The translations under genes were made by a program, and so were the position numbers. Shown here in pieces: positions 24,568 through 33,463 of a stretch of DNA of 39,236 bases; within the stretch, counting starts at the first letter, position 1, and every line of letters starts with the position of its first letter. Origin of the DNA: Flavobacterium psychrophilum (lineage in GTDB: Bacteria > Bacteroidota > Bacteroidia > Flavobacteriales > Flavobacteriaceae); the NCBI GenBank assembly GCA_945861915.1, contig CAMAWK010000005.1, positions 1 to 39,236 of the forward strand, read 5' to 3'. The notes under the pieces were generated by a model. The model was not told the DNA's origin and did not search any database. It worked only from the letters and a program-made list of their open reading frames with translations.

Positions 24568-25461
24568 TTAAAGTGTTTTTCCATAATTACCAAAAAGAAA
24601 ATCTTTTAAAGCAACCAAAACATTCCAAAACATTTTGATTCCATATCGAAAACCAAACTTAAAACTCGCAAAAGATTTTAAAAAGAAATAAGAATAGAAA
24701 ACAAGAATGGTCTTGTAATTTTTATTCTTATAAAGTATTCTTAAATTATTTCTAATAGAGTAATATTCTCTTACTATCGCTCTATCTGTCTTCTTTTTGA
24801 GTTTTTTCGGAGCTAAATTCATCCGATTAAAATAATGACGATGTTTGAGATAATACCCCCTATCCACCAAATGAGTATACCCTGCTTTCTTTACTTTAAG
24901 GTCAAAATCTAACTCTTCACTTCCGTAAAATAATTTTTCATCAGTAGAAATTCCTGTTTTCAAAATCATTGGTCCATTAACCAGTTTTGACATTCCACCA
25001 GCAATTGTATCGACTTCCAATATTCCTTCTGTCAATAATTCTTCATCGGTAACTCGCTCCAAAAATCCAGTTTTTGGATTATAATAATTTCCTACTACAC
25101 CTACTGAGCCACATTTTGGACTAGTCTGTGCCACTCTCATTAAAATTTCTAAAGTATCATCAAATAATGGTGGGTCGTCATCATCGCCCCAATAAATCCA
25201 ATTATATCCCTCAGCTGCTAGTATTTTTAATCCAATGGCTGCGGCTCCAGCGGGTCCTGAGTTATACCCTACTCTATGATAGACTACTCTCGAATCGTTT
25301 AACGTTTCAATCGCTTTTTGAGTATCAAAACTAGCACTATTGTCCACTATCAAAATTTTTTCGAGTGTGAGCGTTTGTGCAAACAGAATTTCGATAGTTT
25401 CTAATACAATTTCTGCTCTTTCGTAGGTCATTATAAAACCCGCAAACTTTGAATTTTTCAT
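24568..25461 (-). CDS. GT2-family glycosyltransferase
   Basis: A 297-residue GT-A fold inverting glycosyltransferase. FIMTYERAEIVLETIE opens the nucleotide-binding domain, VDNSASFDTQKA is the first strand-loop, NSGPAGAAAIGL follows, and WGDDDDPP near residue 93 is the metal/nucleotide-binding acidic motif. The expanded DDDD and the ELDFDLKVKKAG segment recall rhamnosyl- and galactofuranosyl-transferase-like GT2 members, but no UDP-galactopyranose mutase is in the window, so the donor is left open. Basic helices at the C-terminus could give membrane association. It lies 33 bases before the amidotransferase gene. Confidence 0.9.
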   Translation of the reverse strand: MKNSKFAGFIMTYERAEIVLETIEILFAQTLTLEKILIVDNSASFDTQKAIETLNDSRVVYHRVGYNSGPAGAAAIGLKILAAEGYNWIYWGDDDDPPLFDDTLEILMRVAQTSPKCGSVGVVGNYYNPKTGFLERVTDEELLTEGILEVDTIAGGMSKLVNGPMILKTGISTDEKLFYGSEELDFDLKVKKAGYTHLVDRGYYLKHRHYFNRMNLAPKKLKKKTDRAIVREYYSIRNNLRILYKNKNYKTILVFYSYFFLKSFASFKFGFRYGIKMFWNVLVALKDFLFGNYGKTL

Positions 25462-25479
25462 TTTAAAATTAGGGAAGTT

Positions 25480-26634
25480 TTATTCTTTATTATGATTAAA
25501 ATATTGAATAATATTGTCTCTAAATCTCTGGTTGGAATTTAATTTTGTTAATGACACCAAACAATTGTAATTGTGTTGTGCTGTTTCTTGATCCAATTTT
25601 AAATTACCTAGTTTAAAATCTTGTTCAAAGTCTTGAATAGTATATACTTTGAAATTATTATTTTTGAAATAGGTATAAAAAGAATTAGCTGGATCTAAAT
25701 ATACTTTAGTTCCTAATTCAAAAGCCTTTCGAATATTATTTCCTGCCATTTGACGTTTACTATTGATAACCAAGGCAGCACAGTTGACATAAAAATTCTC
25801 AAACTCCAGTAAGGTCATAAAATCTTCGATAAGTTCAACTTGCTCAATTTTTCGGGCAAATTCAACTAATTTATTAAAATAATACCCCTTTTGTCCATAA
25901 TTTAAAAACAAACAAGCTTTAAAATTTCCCTTATTTTTATTACGTTTAATAATTTGCAAAACATCAAAATGATTGTTCCAAATGAGTCGATTGTGCCCAA
26001 CAATGTAAAAATTTTCTTTATCGAGTTTAGGTAAAACTTTCTCTTCTAAATCCGTTAATAAACTTACCGGAATAAAATAAGGCAATTGGGGAAAGTCTTT
26101 TTTAAGAAGTTTATATTCTTCTTCATACAAACCTAAAAACAGATTACATCTTGAAATAGCTTTTAAAAAAACCGTTTTATTTTCTCTTTTCAAAACGGAA
26201 CCCAAAAATTTTTTTATGATTTTGAAAACTGTTTTTTGGCTATTCCATTCTTCTAATAGTATCTTTTTTGTAGTTTTTGAAAAATACTTTTCTTTATTTT
26301 TATAATACAATTCAAACCCAAAAAAACGCCAAGCTACTTTAGTTTTTGGAGGCAACCCAAGCATAATTGATCCTAAATAAGTATCTAACGAATAAAAAAC
26401 TACCAAATCAAAATCAGAACAAAATTGTACAATTGATGCAATATTATTTTGGTTTTTGTCAAAGATTTTAACTGGATTACCAGCATAAACTTGTGACTCA
26501 GGATTGTTACTCAAATAAAGTATTTGGTTTTCAAATTCTGAAGAGAAAAAAGCGTCTCCTAATCTAAAAAACTTTTTATCTAGATGAATGTGAGCGACTT
26601 TTATTTTTTTTATTTCAAAAGTATCTTGAAGCAT
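25480..26634 (-). CDS. WecF/GT56-like glycosyltransferase
   Basis: A 384-residue protein that is not a typical GT2 or GT4. The layout follows WecF (TDP-Fuc4NAc:lipid II transferase, GT56): an AWRFFGFELYY segment like the WHIWGADLY region of WecF, a VGHNRLIWNNHFDVL segment like WecF's VGNSGDRSNEH, a LNYGQKGYYFNKLVEFA stretch and an INSKRQMAGNNIRKAFELG stretch like FARQQGIGTLCLLIQAG. The comparison is from memory and identity is low. If right, the enzyme may use a dTDP-4-amino-4,6-dideoxy sugar, which fits rfbA and the VioA-like aminotransferase. Another GT-B family is possible. It overlaps no neighbour; spacing is 6 and 18 bases. Confidence 0.68.
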   Translation of the reverse strand: MLQDTFEIKKIKVAHIHLDKKFFRLGDAFFSSEFENQILYLSNNPESQVYAGNPVKIFDKNQNNIASIVQFCSDFDLVVFYSLDTYLGSIMLGLPPKTKVAWRFFGFELYYKNKEKYFSKTTKKILLEEWNSQKTVFKIIKKFLGSVLKRENKTVFLKAISRCNLFLGLYEEEYKLLKKDFPQLPYFIPVSLLTDLEEKVLPKLDKENFYIVGHNRLIWNNHFDVLQIIKRNKNKGNFKACLFLNYGQKGYYFNKLVEFARKIEQVELIEDFMTLLEFENFYVNCAALVINSKRQMAGNNIRKAFELGTKVYLDPANSFYTYFKNNNFKVYTIQDFEQDFKLGNLKLDQETAQHNYNCLVSLTKLNSNQRFRDNIIQYFNHNKE

Positions 26635-26640
26635 TCGAAA

Positions 26641-27522
26641 CTATTTATTAAAATATTTAGTTACCAATACACTAACTGCTTTTTTGAAAAACACCCATAA
26701 AAATCGAGTTTTAGACAATTTAGATTCAAATCCAGCTATTTTTTTAACAAGGATTAATAAATCAAAAATTGAAATATTCTTCTTGATAACCCAATCCAAA
26801 AAAGATTGATAAACTAATACTTTTGTAGCATTATTTTGTCCTTTCCAAATTCGGTTTCCCTCGTGTCTTCGGATGGAAGCTACTGGCTGAGTCAATTCGC
26901 CTCCAACTAAAACCTTTTTAAAAGCCATTTTCAACCACATTTCAGTATCTTGATGCAAGACCAAAATGGGATTAAAATATCCTATTTCATTAAATACATT
27001 TGACTTAACCGTAATTCCATTAGTGTGAAAATGTCCATAAGTACCACGAAGTAAATAATGAAATAATTGTTGGGGTGGAATTGTCTTTGTTAATGTAAAT
27101 ATTTTTCCATCAGGTTCATTAAGATATCCTACTGCCGAGTATACACCATCTATTTCTCTATTTTCAGTAAAAATTCTTGTATCAGCAGTAAATCTGTTTT
27201 CAGCATACACATCATCGGCATCCAAGAATGAAATATAATCGAATGTTGCCTTTAGTATCCCCAAATTTCTACTTTCAGAAGCCCCTTTATTTGTGTTGTT
27301 TTCATGTGTGAAAAGTTTTATTTTATCAAACTTTTCAGCTAAATGTTTGCACACTTGAAGCGATTCGTCTTTTGAACCATCTTCAATCAAAATAATTTCG
27401 CCAACTTCATCTAAATAAATTGCTGATAATACTGCTTCCTCTATAAATTTTTCTGCATTATAGACTGGCATCACTACCGAAACTTTAAAATTAATTATAG
27501 GACTATTATTTGATTTATACAT
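26641..27522 (-). CDS. GT2-family glycosyltransferase
   Basis: A 293-residue GT-A glycosyltransferase starting with a short leader then KVSVVMPVYNAEKFIEEAV. The motifs IEDGSKDES, NKGASESRNLG and LDADDVYAENRF (DADD as the metal-binding acidic group) are standard GT2. The HQDTEMWLKMAFKK segment later in the protein corresponds to the catalytic-base region. Donor and linkage are unknown. It follows another GT2 after 12 bases and precedes the WecF-like gene by 6 bases, within a run of transferases. Confidence 0.92.
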   Translation of the reverse strand: MYKSNNSPIINFKVSVVMPVYNAEKFIEEAVLSAIYLDEVGEIILIEDGSKDESLQVCKHLAEKFDKIKLFTHENNTNKGASESRNLGILKATFDYISFLDADDVYAENRFTADTRIFTENREIDGVYSAVGYLNEPDGKIFTLTKTIPPQQLFHYLLRGTYGHFHTNGITVKSNVFNEIGYFNPILVLHQDTEMWLKMAFKKVLVGGELTQPVASIRRHEGNRIWKGQNNATKVLVYQSFLDWVIKKNISIFDLLILVKKIAGFESKLSKTRFLWVFFKKAVSVLVTKYFNK

Positions 27523-27534
27523 GAATAGGTGATA

Positions 27535-28395
27535 TTATCGCCATTTAAGTTTTGCTAAATACTTGTTCGAAGTCATTACATATTGTAGCCATAATTTAGC
27601 ATCTTTTTTATGATCTACTAAAGCCGTGGCAAACAATTCGTGAGCTTTTTTCACTTGTCCAATCCTAATAGCGGCAACAGCTGCACTCTGTAAATATATT
27701 TTTCTAACTCTAGTGTGTTTATCATAATGCTCCTTGTGCTTGTTTAAAGTATACAAAATAGAATCAATTTTATTTTGATTGTTTTTGCTACCGCCATCAG
27801 GTGAAGCATAATAATTGAAATTGTATTTATCGACCAAAGCAATCTTGGGTTTTTCAAACCATAGACGATGTCGAAGTTCACTGTTTTCACCAAATTTTAT
27901 TTGGGTATCATACATGCCTATATTCAAAAAAAGTGCTGTTTTTATAGCCCATGAACCAGCCATATCTGCACCTTTTCCTGTATTATTCCCGTAAGGGTTA
28001 TTAGCATCAATCTTTTTTGTGGTGCCATCCGTTTGAATTACCATAACATTACAATAGGCAATATCGTATTGTTGATTTACTAAAGAATCGTAAAAATCCT
28101 GGAGCCACGATTTTTCTACAGTATCATCACTATCTAAAAAAATCAAAAATTCGCCATTTGCTAATTTTGCTCCGGTATTCCTTGCTGCGCAAACTCCTGC
28201 GTTATTCTGAAAATGATAATTAATTCTTGCATCATTTGAATATTCTTCAATAATTACTTTTGTATTATCCGTAGAACCATCGTCAACGATTATGATCTCG
28301 AAGTCTTGAAAAATTTGTTGTAAAATTCCTTGCAAAGCTCTATTTATTATGTGAGCTCTATTGAATGAAGGAATTATTATACTAAAAAAAGGCAT
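27535..28395 (-). CDS. GT2-family glycosyltransferase
   Basis: A 286-residue GT-A protein beginning MPFFSIIIPSFNRAHIINRAL. VDDGSTDNTKVI, NAGVCAARNTGA and LDSDDTVEKSWL give the canonical nucleotide-binding and metal-binding pattern. The later FGENSELRHRLW segment is the expected catalytic region. It is a normal inverting GT2 enzyme of unknown donor, 6 bases downstream of the GT4 gene. Confidence 0.92.
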   Translation of the reverse strand: MPFFSIIIPSFNRAHIINRALQGILQQIFQDFEIIIVDDGSTDNTKVIIEEYSNDARINYHFQNNAGVCAARNTGAKLANGEFLIFLDSDDTVEKSWLQDFYDSLVNQQYDIAYCNVMVIQTDGTTKKIDANNPYGNNTGKGADMAGSWAIKTALFLNIGMYDTQIKFGENSELRHRLWFEKPKIALVDKYNFNYYASPDGGSKNNQNKIDSILYTLNKHKEHYDKHTRVRKIYLQSAAVAAIRIGQVKKAHELFATALVDHKKDAKLWLQYVMTSNKYLAKLKWR

Positions 28396-28401
28396 AAAAA
28401 A

Positions 28402-29589
28402 TTAAGAAACAGAATTTAATAAATTCTGTTTCCAGAGTTCTAAATTAAAAAGTTCATTAGCTTTTGCTGACAAACATTTAGTTTTATTTATATTAGGAAG
28501 TTCAATATTATTCATAATTTTAATCCATTCTTGATTATTTTTTGGTAACCTTAAATATTCTGAACCAATAAACTCCTCATAACCTCTTGAGGCAAATGGA
28601 TTGGCAATAACGAATTTCCCATAAATAAATGCTTCAGCGACTTTAATATTAGACCCTGCTCCTTCAGCAATTGGAACAATTAGATATGAAATTTGACTCC
28701 AAAATTCATTCGGACTCTTTACAAATCCTAAAAAATCAATATTTTTTGAATCCAAAATTAATTTCGCCAATTTTTTTGGCATTTCACCGCTGCCAGCAAT
28801 TACTAAACGAGCTTCTAATTTATTTTTCATTAAAGGATTCCAAACTAAATTTATAAAATCAATCAACCCTTGATAATTTGGTCGATAACTTAACTTACCT
28901 ATAAACCCAAATTTAACTATTTCAGAAAAATTTTGAAAAGTATTATTGATTTGAAATTTATTATCTATATGAAATCCAAACGGAATATTTGGTAAACAAA
29001 CTGCTTTTTTTAATCCATAATATATCCTATCTGATTCTTTAACAATTATTGGAACATCAATACGATTTAATAGTTCTTTTACTTTTTTTGTTCCAATAAA
29101 AAAAAACACTTGTAATTTTAGTTTTCGTAAAAAATTAGTTTCTTTTTGAATTCTAGATTTTTGTGCTTCAAAATATACATCATCTACATCGCAAACTATT
29201 TTAATCTTTTGAGGCAAACTTAATAGCAAAAGTGGCCATAAATAACGACTAAAAACAAACGAATATTTATTTTCATTGTTAAGCTGACAAAAAAGTTGAT
29301 TCAATTTATTATAAAAAAAATCGTTACTACTTTTTTGTTTTTTTGAAAGTAAAAAAGTAGGATATCCTACATCAGGCAAGTTTGCTTTTGTAGTATCAAA
29401 AAAATATATATTTTTAATTGTATTGGTACTAATTTCTATTTGATTATTTTCACTTTCGCATCCAATTAAAAGTAAATCAACATTAAATTTTTCTGACAAT
29501 GCTTCAATTAAAAACCATGTCCTTTGTCTTTTACCATCTGTTAAAGGCCAATTTGAAGATTTAGTAACAAACAAAATTGACGATTTCAT
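28402..29589 (-). CDS. GT4/GT1-like glycosyltransferase, divergent
   Basis: A 395-residue GT-B type protein. The N-terminus ILFVTKSSNWPLTDGKRQR matches the acceptor-side loop seen in polysaccharide GT4 members, the donor domain carries KFGFIGKLSYRPNYQGL, and the motif EGAGSNIKVAEAFIYGK replaces the usual E-x7-E signature with a glycine-rich version found in some sugar transferases related to PelF and WcaL. The C-terminal domain includes VIANPFASRGYEEF. It should be a retaining enzyme with unknown donor. It is coupled to the upstream GT2 by a four-base ATGA overlap. Confidence 0.85.
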   Translation of the reverse strand: MKSSILFVTKSSNWPLTDGKRQRTWFLIEALSEKFNVDLLLIGCESENNQIEISTNTIKNIYFFDTTKANLPDVGYPTFLLSKKQKSSNDFFYNKLNQLFCQLNNENKYSFVFSRYLWPLLLLSLPQKIKIVCDVDDVYFEAQKSRIQKETNFLRKLKLQVFFFIGTKKVKELLNRIDVPIIVKESDRIYYGLKKAVCLPNIPFGFHIDNKFQINNTFQNFSEIVKFGFIGKLSYRPNYQGLIDFINLVWNPLMKNKLEARLVIAGSGEMPKKLAKLILDSKNIDFLGFVKSPNEFWSQISYLIVPIAEGAGSNIKVAEAFIYGKFVIANPFASRGYEEFIGSEYLRLPKNNQEWIKIMNNIELPNINKTKCLSAKANELFNLELWKQNLLNSVS

Positions 29590-30728
29590 ACAAATAAACT
29601 TAGAAATTTTTCATTATAATTTCTAGTGAAAAAATTAAATATTCCTCCAATATATTTTCCGTATCTATAAATATTTTGATAAAAATAATGACGTTTAAAT
29701 ACACAATAAAGTATCCTTTCAGTTTTGTACTTTGAATACCCTAATTTATAGAAAAACAATTTAAAATTAGGATAAATTAATTCAAACACTTCTTTTATAT
29801 CTTCACGACTATACCAATATCTGAAACTCAAATATGAACACATAAGTTCGAATTTTGAAATTTGATATTCGTGAATTTGGATTGGTGTATTTTCTCTAAA
29901 AAAAATAATGCTTTCATCGATTTTACCTTGCATAACACTTACACCTAATGAGCGCAATAATACATCCTGAAGTACTTCATTTGTATTAAAATCATAATTT
30001 ATATTTAGTTCGCTTTCTATTGTAATTCGCAAATCTTTTTTTGGACCACGCTCTATGACTTTTTTTAATGCATTAAACATAATAAAACCATCACGGCTCA
30101 TACTATTTTTTGAATATCTATAATAAACTAAATTATGCGGTATTATTTTTTGAATTCCACCTGATTTTACGGTTCTAATCCAAAAATCCCAATCTTCAAC
30201 ACTTTTTAAAGTTTCGTCAAATGGACCTGCTAAAATTACTAAATAACGACTTATACATATTGAATGACAAGGACCTAAATTTCCTTTAAAAACATCTGGA
30301 ATTAGAGATTTTTTTTTGTGGGCATTTGTATGTCTTAAAATTCCAACACCATCCTCTTTTACATATGTATAACCATATTGAATTAATACATTATCACTTA
30401 AATTTTGGGCAACTTCAGCAATTTTAACCAAACATGTTGGATATAAAAAATCATCTGAATCTAAAAAAATAAATCGATTTCCTTTTGCCGATTGAATTCC
30501 ATAATTACGTGCTGAAGATAGTCCTCCATTTTCTTTTTCAACAAGTTTAATTCTAGCATCTTTATTTTTATAGGCTTTTGCAACTTCTGAAGTCGAATCT
30601 GTAGAGCCGTCATTGACTACAATAGCTTCCCAATCTTGAAACTCTTGAACCAATATGGATTCTAGACAATCAGGCAAAAAATGCGCTTGATTGTAGCAAG
30701 GGATAATAATTGAAAATAAGGGATTCAA
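29586..30728 (-). CDS. GT2-family glycosyltransferase (TTG start)
   Basis: A 380-residue GT-A glycosyltransferase with a PLFSIIIPCYNQAHFLPDCL start, VVNDGSTDSTSEV, NGGLSSARNYGI and FLDSDDFLYPTCL (DSDD acidic group), and a VEDWDFWIRTVK catalytic segment. The C-terminal 130 residues form an extra helical, basic region beyond the usual GT2 domain. The start codon is TTG at 30728: an in-frame TAA lies upstream with no ATG between, and family members begin right here. The 93-base gap before it is among the larger ones in the upper half of the cluster. Confidence 0.9.
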   Translation of the reverse strand: MNPLFSIIIPCYNQAHFLPDCLESILVQEFQDWEAIVVNDGSTDSTSEVAKAYKNKDARIKLVEKENGGLSSARNYGIQSAKGNRFIFLDSDDFLYPTCLVKIAEVAQNLSDNVLIQYGYTYVKEDGVGILRHTNAHKKKSLIPDVFKGNLGPCHSICISRYLVILAGPFDETLKSVEDWDFWIRTVKSGGIQKIIPHNLVYYRYSKNSMSRDGFIMFNALKKVIERGPKKDLRITIESELNINYDFNTNEVLQDVLLRSLGVSVMQGKIDESIIFFRENTPIQIHEYQISKFELMCSYLSFRYWYSREDIKEVFELIYPNFKLFFYKLGYSKYKTERILYCVFKRHYFYQNIYRYGKYIGGIFNFFTRNYNEKFLSLFV

Positions 30729-30821
30729 AATAGAAATATAATTTGTGCGCTCTCTCTTTTAGCTGATTTCAAAACACAAAGTTTTAAATTTGTGATCAAC
30801 CAAAACCTGAAGTTAATCTGT

Positions 30822-31910
30822 TTAAGCGATTGCCTTTTTAGTCCATTTAGTATGCAATTGTTCAAATTGAGTTACAAAGTTTTTATTTTGTAAACCACCA
30901 CTCATGTAAAAACAACAATAGTAAACATACAACTGTACTAAATCCTTTGAATAATACCTTGAAAAATGTTTGTACATTTCAACAAAATCATCATTTGTGA
31001 TTTTATATGACCAAGGTAAACTTATATTTGAAAATAAACCAAAAAGCATATTTTCAACATCGTCACTAATAATTACAGCTCCAATGTTTGGCAACCCGTT
31101 TGTTTTTTCTGATTTTAGTAAAATTCTTTTCCCATTAAGGGTATTTATTGACACACAGTTTGTAGTCCCTTTGGCCATACGCAAGGTATGATATGCCGTG
31201 TCATGATATATTATTATTCCATTTTTTTTCATAAAAGGAAGAATCTCCAAAACATTTAAATGCTCACCAGGATTGAAATGCGCTGTATCAATAAAACAAA
31301 TATCTATTCCGTCCTTAGGCAATTTATCAAAAAACTTGCATGGAACACCTCCTGTATGAAGTTCCCATTTTGATGTAAGATTTGGAACAATTTGATTCAC
31401 TAAAAAGCCTGTTTTTCTGCCTTTATCCATTCCTAAATGTACATCTCTGTACCAAATTGTATTGTAATCAAAAGAATAAAGTTTGGCATTTTCTCTATCG
31501 CGGATAGCATTTAAAACTACACTTGTACTCCCGCCAGCACTTAGACCAATTTCTACAATTGTTTGGGGTTTGGTTTTGCGAATAATCCCGTTTAAAAAGG
31601 CTCTATCTTTATAAGACATTTCGCTTTTCAAATATTCGGTACCTTCTATTTTTCCTTGTAAAGATTCTTCAATTTCTGCAAGAATATTTTCATCATAAAA
31701 TTCAATTTCTGAAAAATCGATTTCATTAAAATTAGTTGGTTGTTTTTCTTTCCAAACTTCTGGAGCTACCGACAGATTGTCCAAAAGACCAATTCCCCAC
31801 ATTTTTTCTTCCGATTCATCCTTTTTAAATATAGACTTAACCGTTTTTAAAATTGCTTTTGTATTCTGTTTAGGCGAATTGGTGTAAATTTTTTTTAATG
31901 TATTAATCAT
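30822..31910 (-). CDS. Class I SAM-dependent methyltransferase (Methyltransf_24-like)
   Basis: A 362-residue protein with a SAM-binding motif VEIGLSAGGSTS at about residues 119-130, a following acidic strand SFDYN (146-150), and FIDTAHFNPGEHLNVLEILPFMKKNGIIIYHDTAYH (in parts, 207-241), matching the ID-x-x-H and post-motif pattern of Methyltransf_24 proteins often found beside glycosyltransferases. The N-terminal 90 residues and C-terminal 100 are less conserved. It probably O- or N-methylates a sugar. If it acts on the chain end it could terminate elongation for the ABC exporter, but that is speculation. Spacing is 46 bases after the GT12-like gene. Confidence 0.8.
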   Translation of the reverse strand: MINTLKKIYTNSPKQNTKAILKTVKSIFKKDESEEKMWGIGLLDNLSVAPEVWKEKQPTNFNEIDFSEIEFYDENILAEIEESLQGKIEGTEYLKSEMSYKDRAFLNGIIRKTKPQTIVEIGLSAGGSTSVVLNAIRDRENAKLYSFDYNTIWYRDVHLGMDKGRKTGFLVNQIVPNLTSKWELHTGGVPCKFFDKLPKDGIDICFIDTAHFNPGEHLNVLEILPFMKKNGIIIYHDTAYHTLRMAKGTTNCVSINTLNGKRILLKSEKTNGLPNIGAVIISDDVENMLFGLFSNISLPWSYKITNDDFVEMYKHFSRYYSKDLVQLYVYYCCFYMSGGLQNKNFVTQFEQLHTKWTKKAIA

Positions 31911-31956
31911 AATGGTATATTTTAAATTTTTTATTTTGCTAACCTAAATCTGAAAA

Positions 31957-32850
31957 TTATACTCCAAACTTTTCTTTCATTACTTCTTTAAAATTCTCTA
32001 CTTTTTCGATACCAAATTCATCTAAAGCTATTTTTTGGTATGTGGCTCCTCGTTCTCTCAATTCTTTGAACAACTCTGGTGCGGGTGACCATCTATCATG
32101 AACCACTCCGCATTGACGGGTAGTTGCTACTTTTAAACCATTCAACTTAGCTCTAATAAAAAAGTTTTGATGTTCACCACCTTTTAACAAAGGATTCCAC
32201 CCATTAAAAGCAGTTACTTTATCAGTTCGAGCGATGAAAAAATTATGTGTCATATCGCAAATCGTGAAAGGATCTTTATAAACCATTTTTTTCATTACAC
32301 AAGACTTTCCTACCAACTCAAAATTGGCTGAATATTCAAAAATACCTGTAGATGGAATTAGAATATTCCAATTTTTATAAATCCAATTGGAAATTGTAAA
32401 TTTTAATTTCTCTTTCCTAGATTTTAAATAATATTGCCTAAAAACGCCTCCTAACAAATCGAGATTATTTTCTAATAACATTTTTCGCATCAAAGGCAAT
32501 CGAGTTCTAGGCTCAAATATAAAATCGTCATCACAAAGCACAAAAAGTGGTGTTTTTGTGTACTGTAACATTATATTTCTTCCCTCGGCTGTACCTGTAT
32601 CAAATGGCATAGTAACATAAGTAATATCTAATTTGGGAAAAAGTGCCAATACTTTTTCTTTGTAAGGTATTTTGCTGTCATCCCCAATAATAATTGGACC
32701 TTTGAATCTATATTTTTGAATGGAATACAATTGATTAATCAACTGCTCAGGACGCTCGAGAGTTTTGATAAGAATGCTTACATCTTTTAGAGAATCTAAA
32801 TAATAATTTTCTTTTTTTTCGAATGGAATCCAATTTACAATTCTAAACAT
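31957..32850 (-). CDS. GT-A glycosyltransferase resembling animal beta-1,4-GalNAc transferases (GT12-like)
   Basis: A 297-residue protein. Numbering from the ATG at 32850, VSILIKTLERPEQL opens the Rossmann-like fold, IIIGDDS follows, and CDDDFIFEPRTRL (about 106-118) is the metal-binding motif. GTAEGRN precedes it, LDLLGGVFR follows, and THNFFIARTDKV lies near 201-212. By recollection these track the order and wording of B4GALNT1-type GT12 enzymes (DDDFVFTARTRL, LDLVGGAVR, NFFLARTDKV). It may add GalNAc or a related sugar in a beta-1,4 link. A TTG two codons upstream (32856) is a less likely start. Confidence 0.78.
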   Translation of the reverse strand: MFRIVNWIPFEKKENYYLDSLKDVSILIKTLERPEQLINQLYSIQKYRFKGPIIIGDDSKIPYKEKVLALFPKLDITYVTMPFDTGTAEGRNIMLQYTKTPLFVLCDDDFIFEPRTRLPLMRKMLLENNLDLLGGVFRQYYLKSRKEKLKFTISNWIYKNWNILIPSTGIFEYSANFELVGKSCVMKKMVYKDPFTICDMTHNFFIARTDKVTAFNGWNPLLKGGEHQNFFIRAKLNGLKVATTRQCGVVHDRWSPAPELFKELRERGATYQKIALDEFGIEKVENFKEVMKEKFGV

Positions 32851-32875
32851 TTTCAATTATTTTAAAAAATTCAAT

Positions 32876-33463
32876 TTATTGTCTTTTTTTTATTTCTCTT
32901 GCAGGAACCCCCGCAACTATTGTATTTGCCGAAATTGATTTTGTAACCACACTACCCGCAGCAATAACACAGCCATCGCCTATATTTACTCCAGCCAAAA
33001 CTTTTACATCTGCCCCCATCCATATATCGTTGCCAATATTTATGGGTTCAAAAATATTTTTTTGCTTATTAATATTTGTTCCCAATTCATACGAATGGTT
33101 GGCTGCTACAATTTTACAGCCCATAGCAATCAAACAATCATTTCCAATTGTCACGTTTCCGTGTCCATATATTACAACATTAGGTCCTATAAATGTATTT
33201 TCGCCAATACTAACATTTCCTCCGTAGCAATCGCAAATAAACCCGTTACTCAATAATGAGTCTTTGTTTATTGTAACACTTCCTTTTTTTGAACTATAAA
33301 AAGGAGATGTTAATGAAATTCTAACGTTTTCATCTATACGAACTGAACTAGCAATAGTTATTCCCTTCCATCTATTTTGAGCTATTCGAAAACTATTTAC
33401 CCAATATTTAGGACTAAAAATCGATAATTGATTTGTATTCTTATTTTTCGACTTAATACTCAT
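32876..33463 (-). CDS. Left-handed beta-helix O-acyltransferase (WbbJ/maltose acetyltransferase-like)
   Basis: A 195-residue protein made largely of hexapeptide repeats ([LIV]-G-x4): SIGENTFIGPNVVIYGHGNVTIG, INIGNDIWMGADVKVLAGVNIGD and VVTKSISANTIVAGVPAREI, read in parts. The histidine in ANHSYE is the likely catalytic base and GVPAREIKK is the typical C-terminal end. Such enzymes transfer acetyl groups from acetyl-CoA to sugar hydroxyls or amines in the cytoplasm. The ATG at 33463 overlaps the fucosyltransferase stop by ATGA, which decides the start over a TTG two codons upstream (33469). It probably modifies the sugar added by its coupled neighbour. Confidence 0.9.
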   Translation of the reverse strand: MSIKSKNKNTNQLSIFSPKYWVNSFRIAQNRWKGITIASSVRIDENVRISLTSPFYSSKKGSVTINKDSLLSNGFICDCYGGNVSIGENTFIGPNVVIYGHGNVTIGNDCLIAMGCKIVAANHSYELGTNINKQKNIFEPINIGNDIWMGADVKVLAGVNIGDGCVIAAGSVVTKSISANTIVAGVPAREIKKRQ

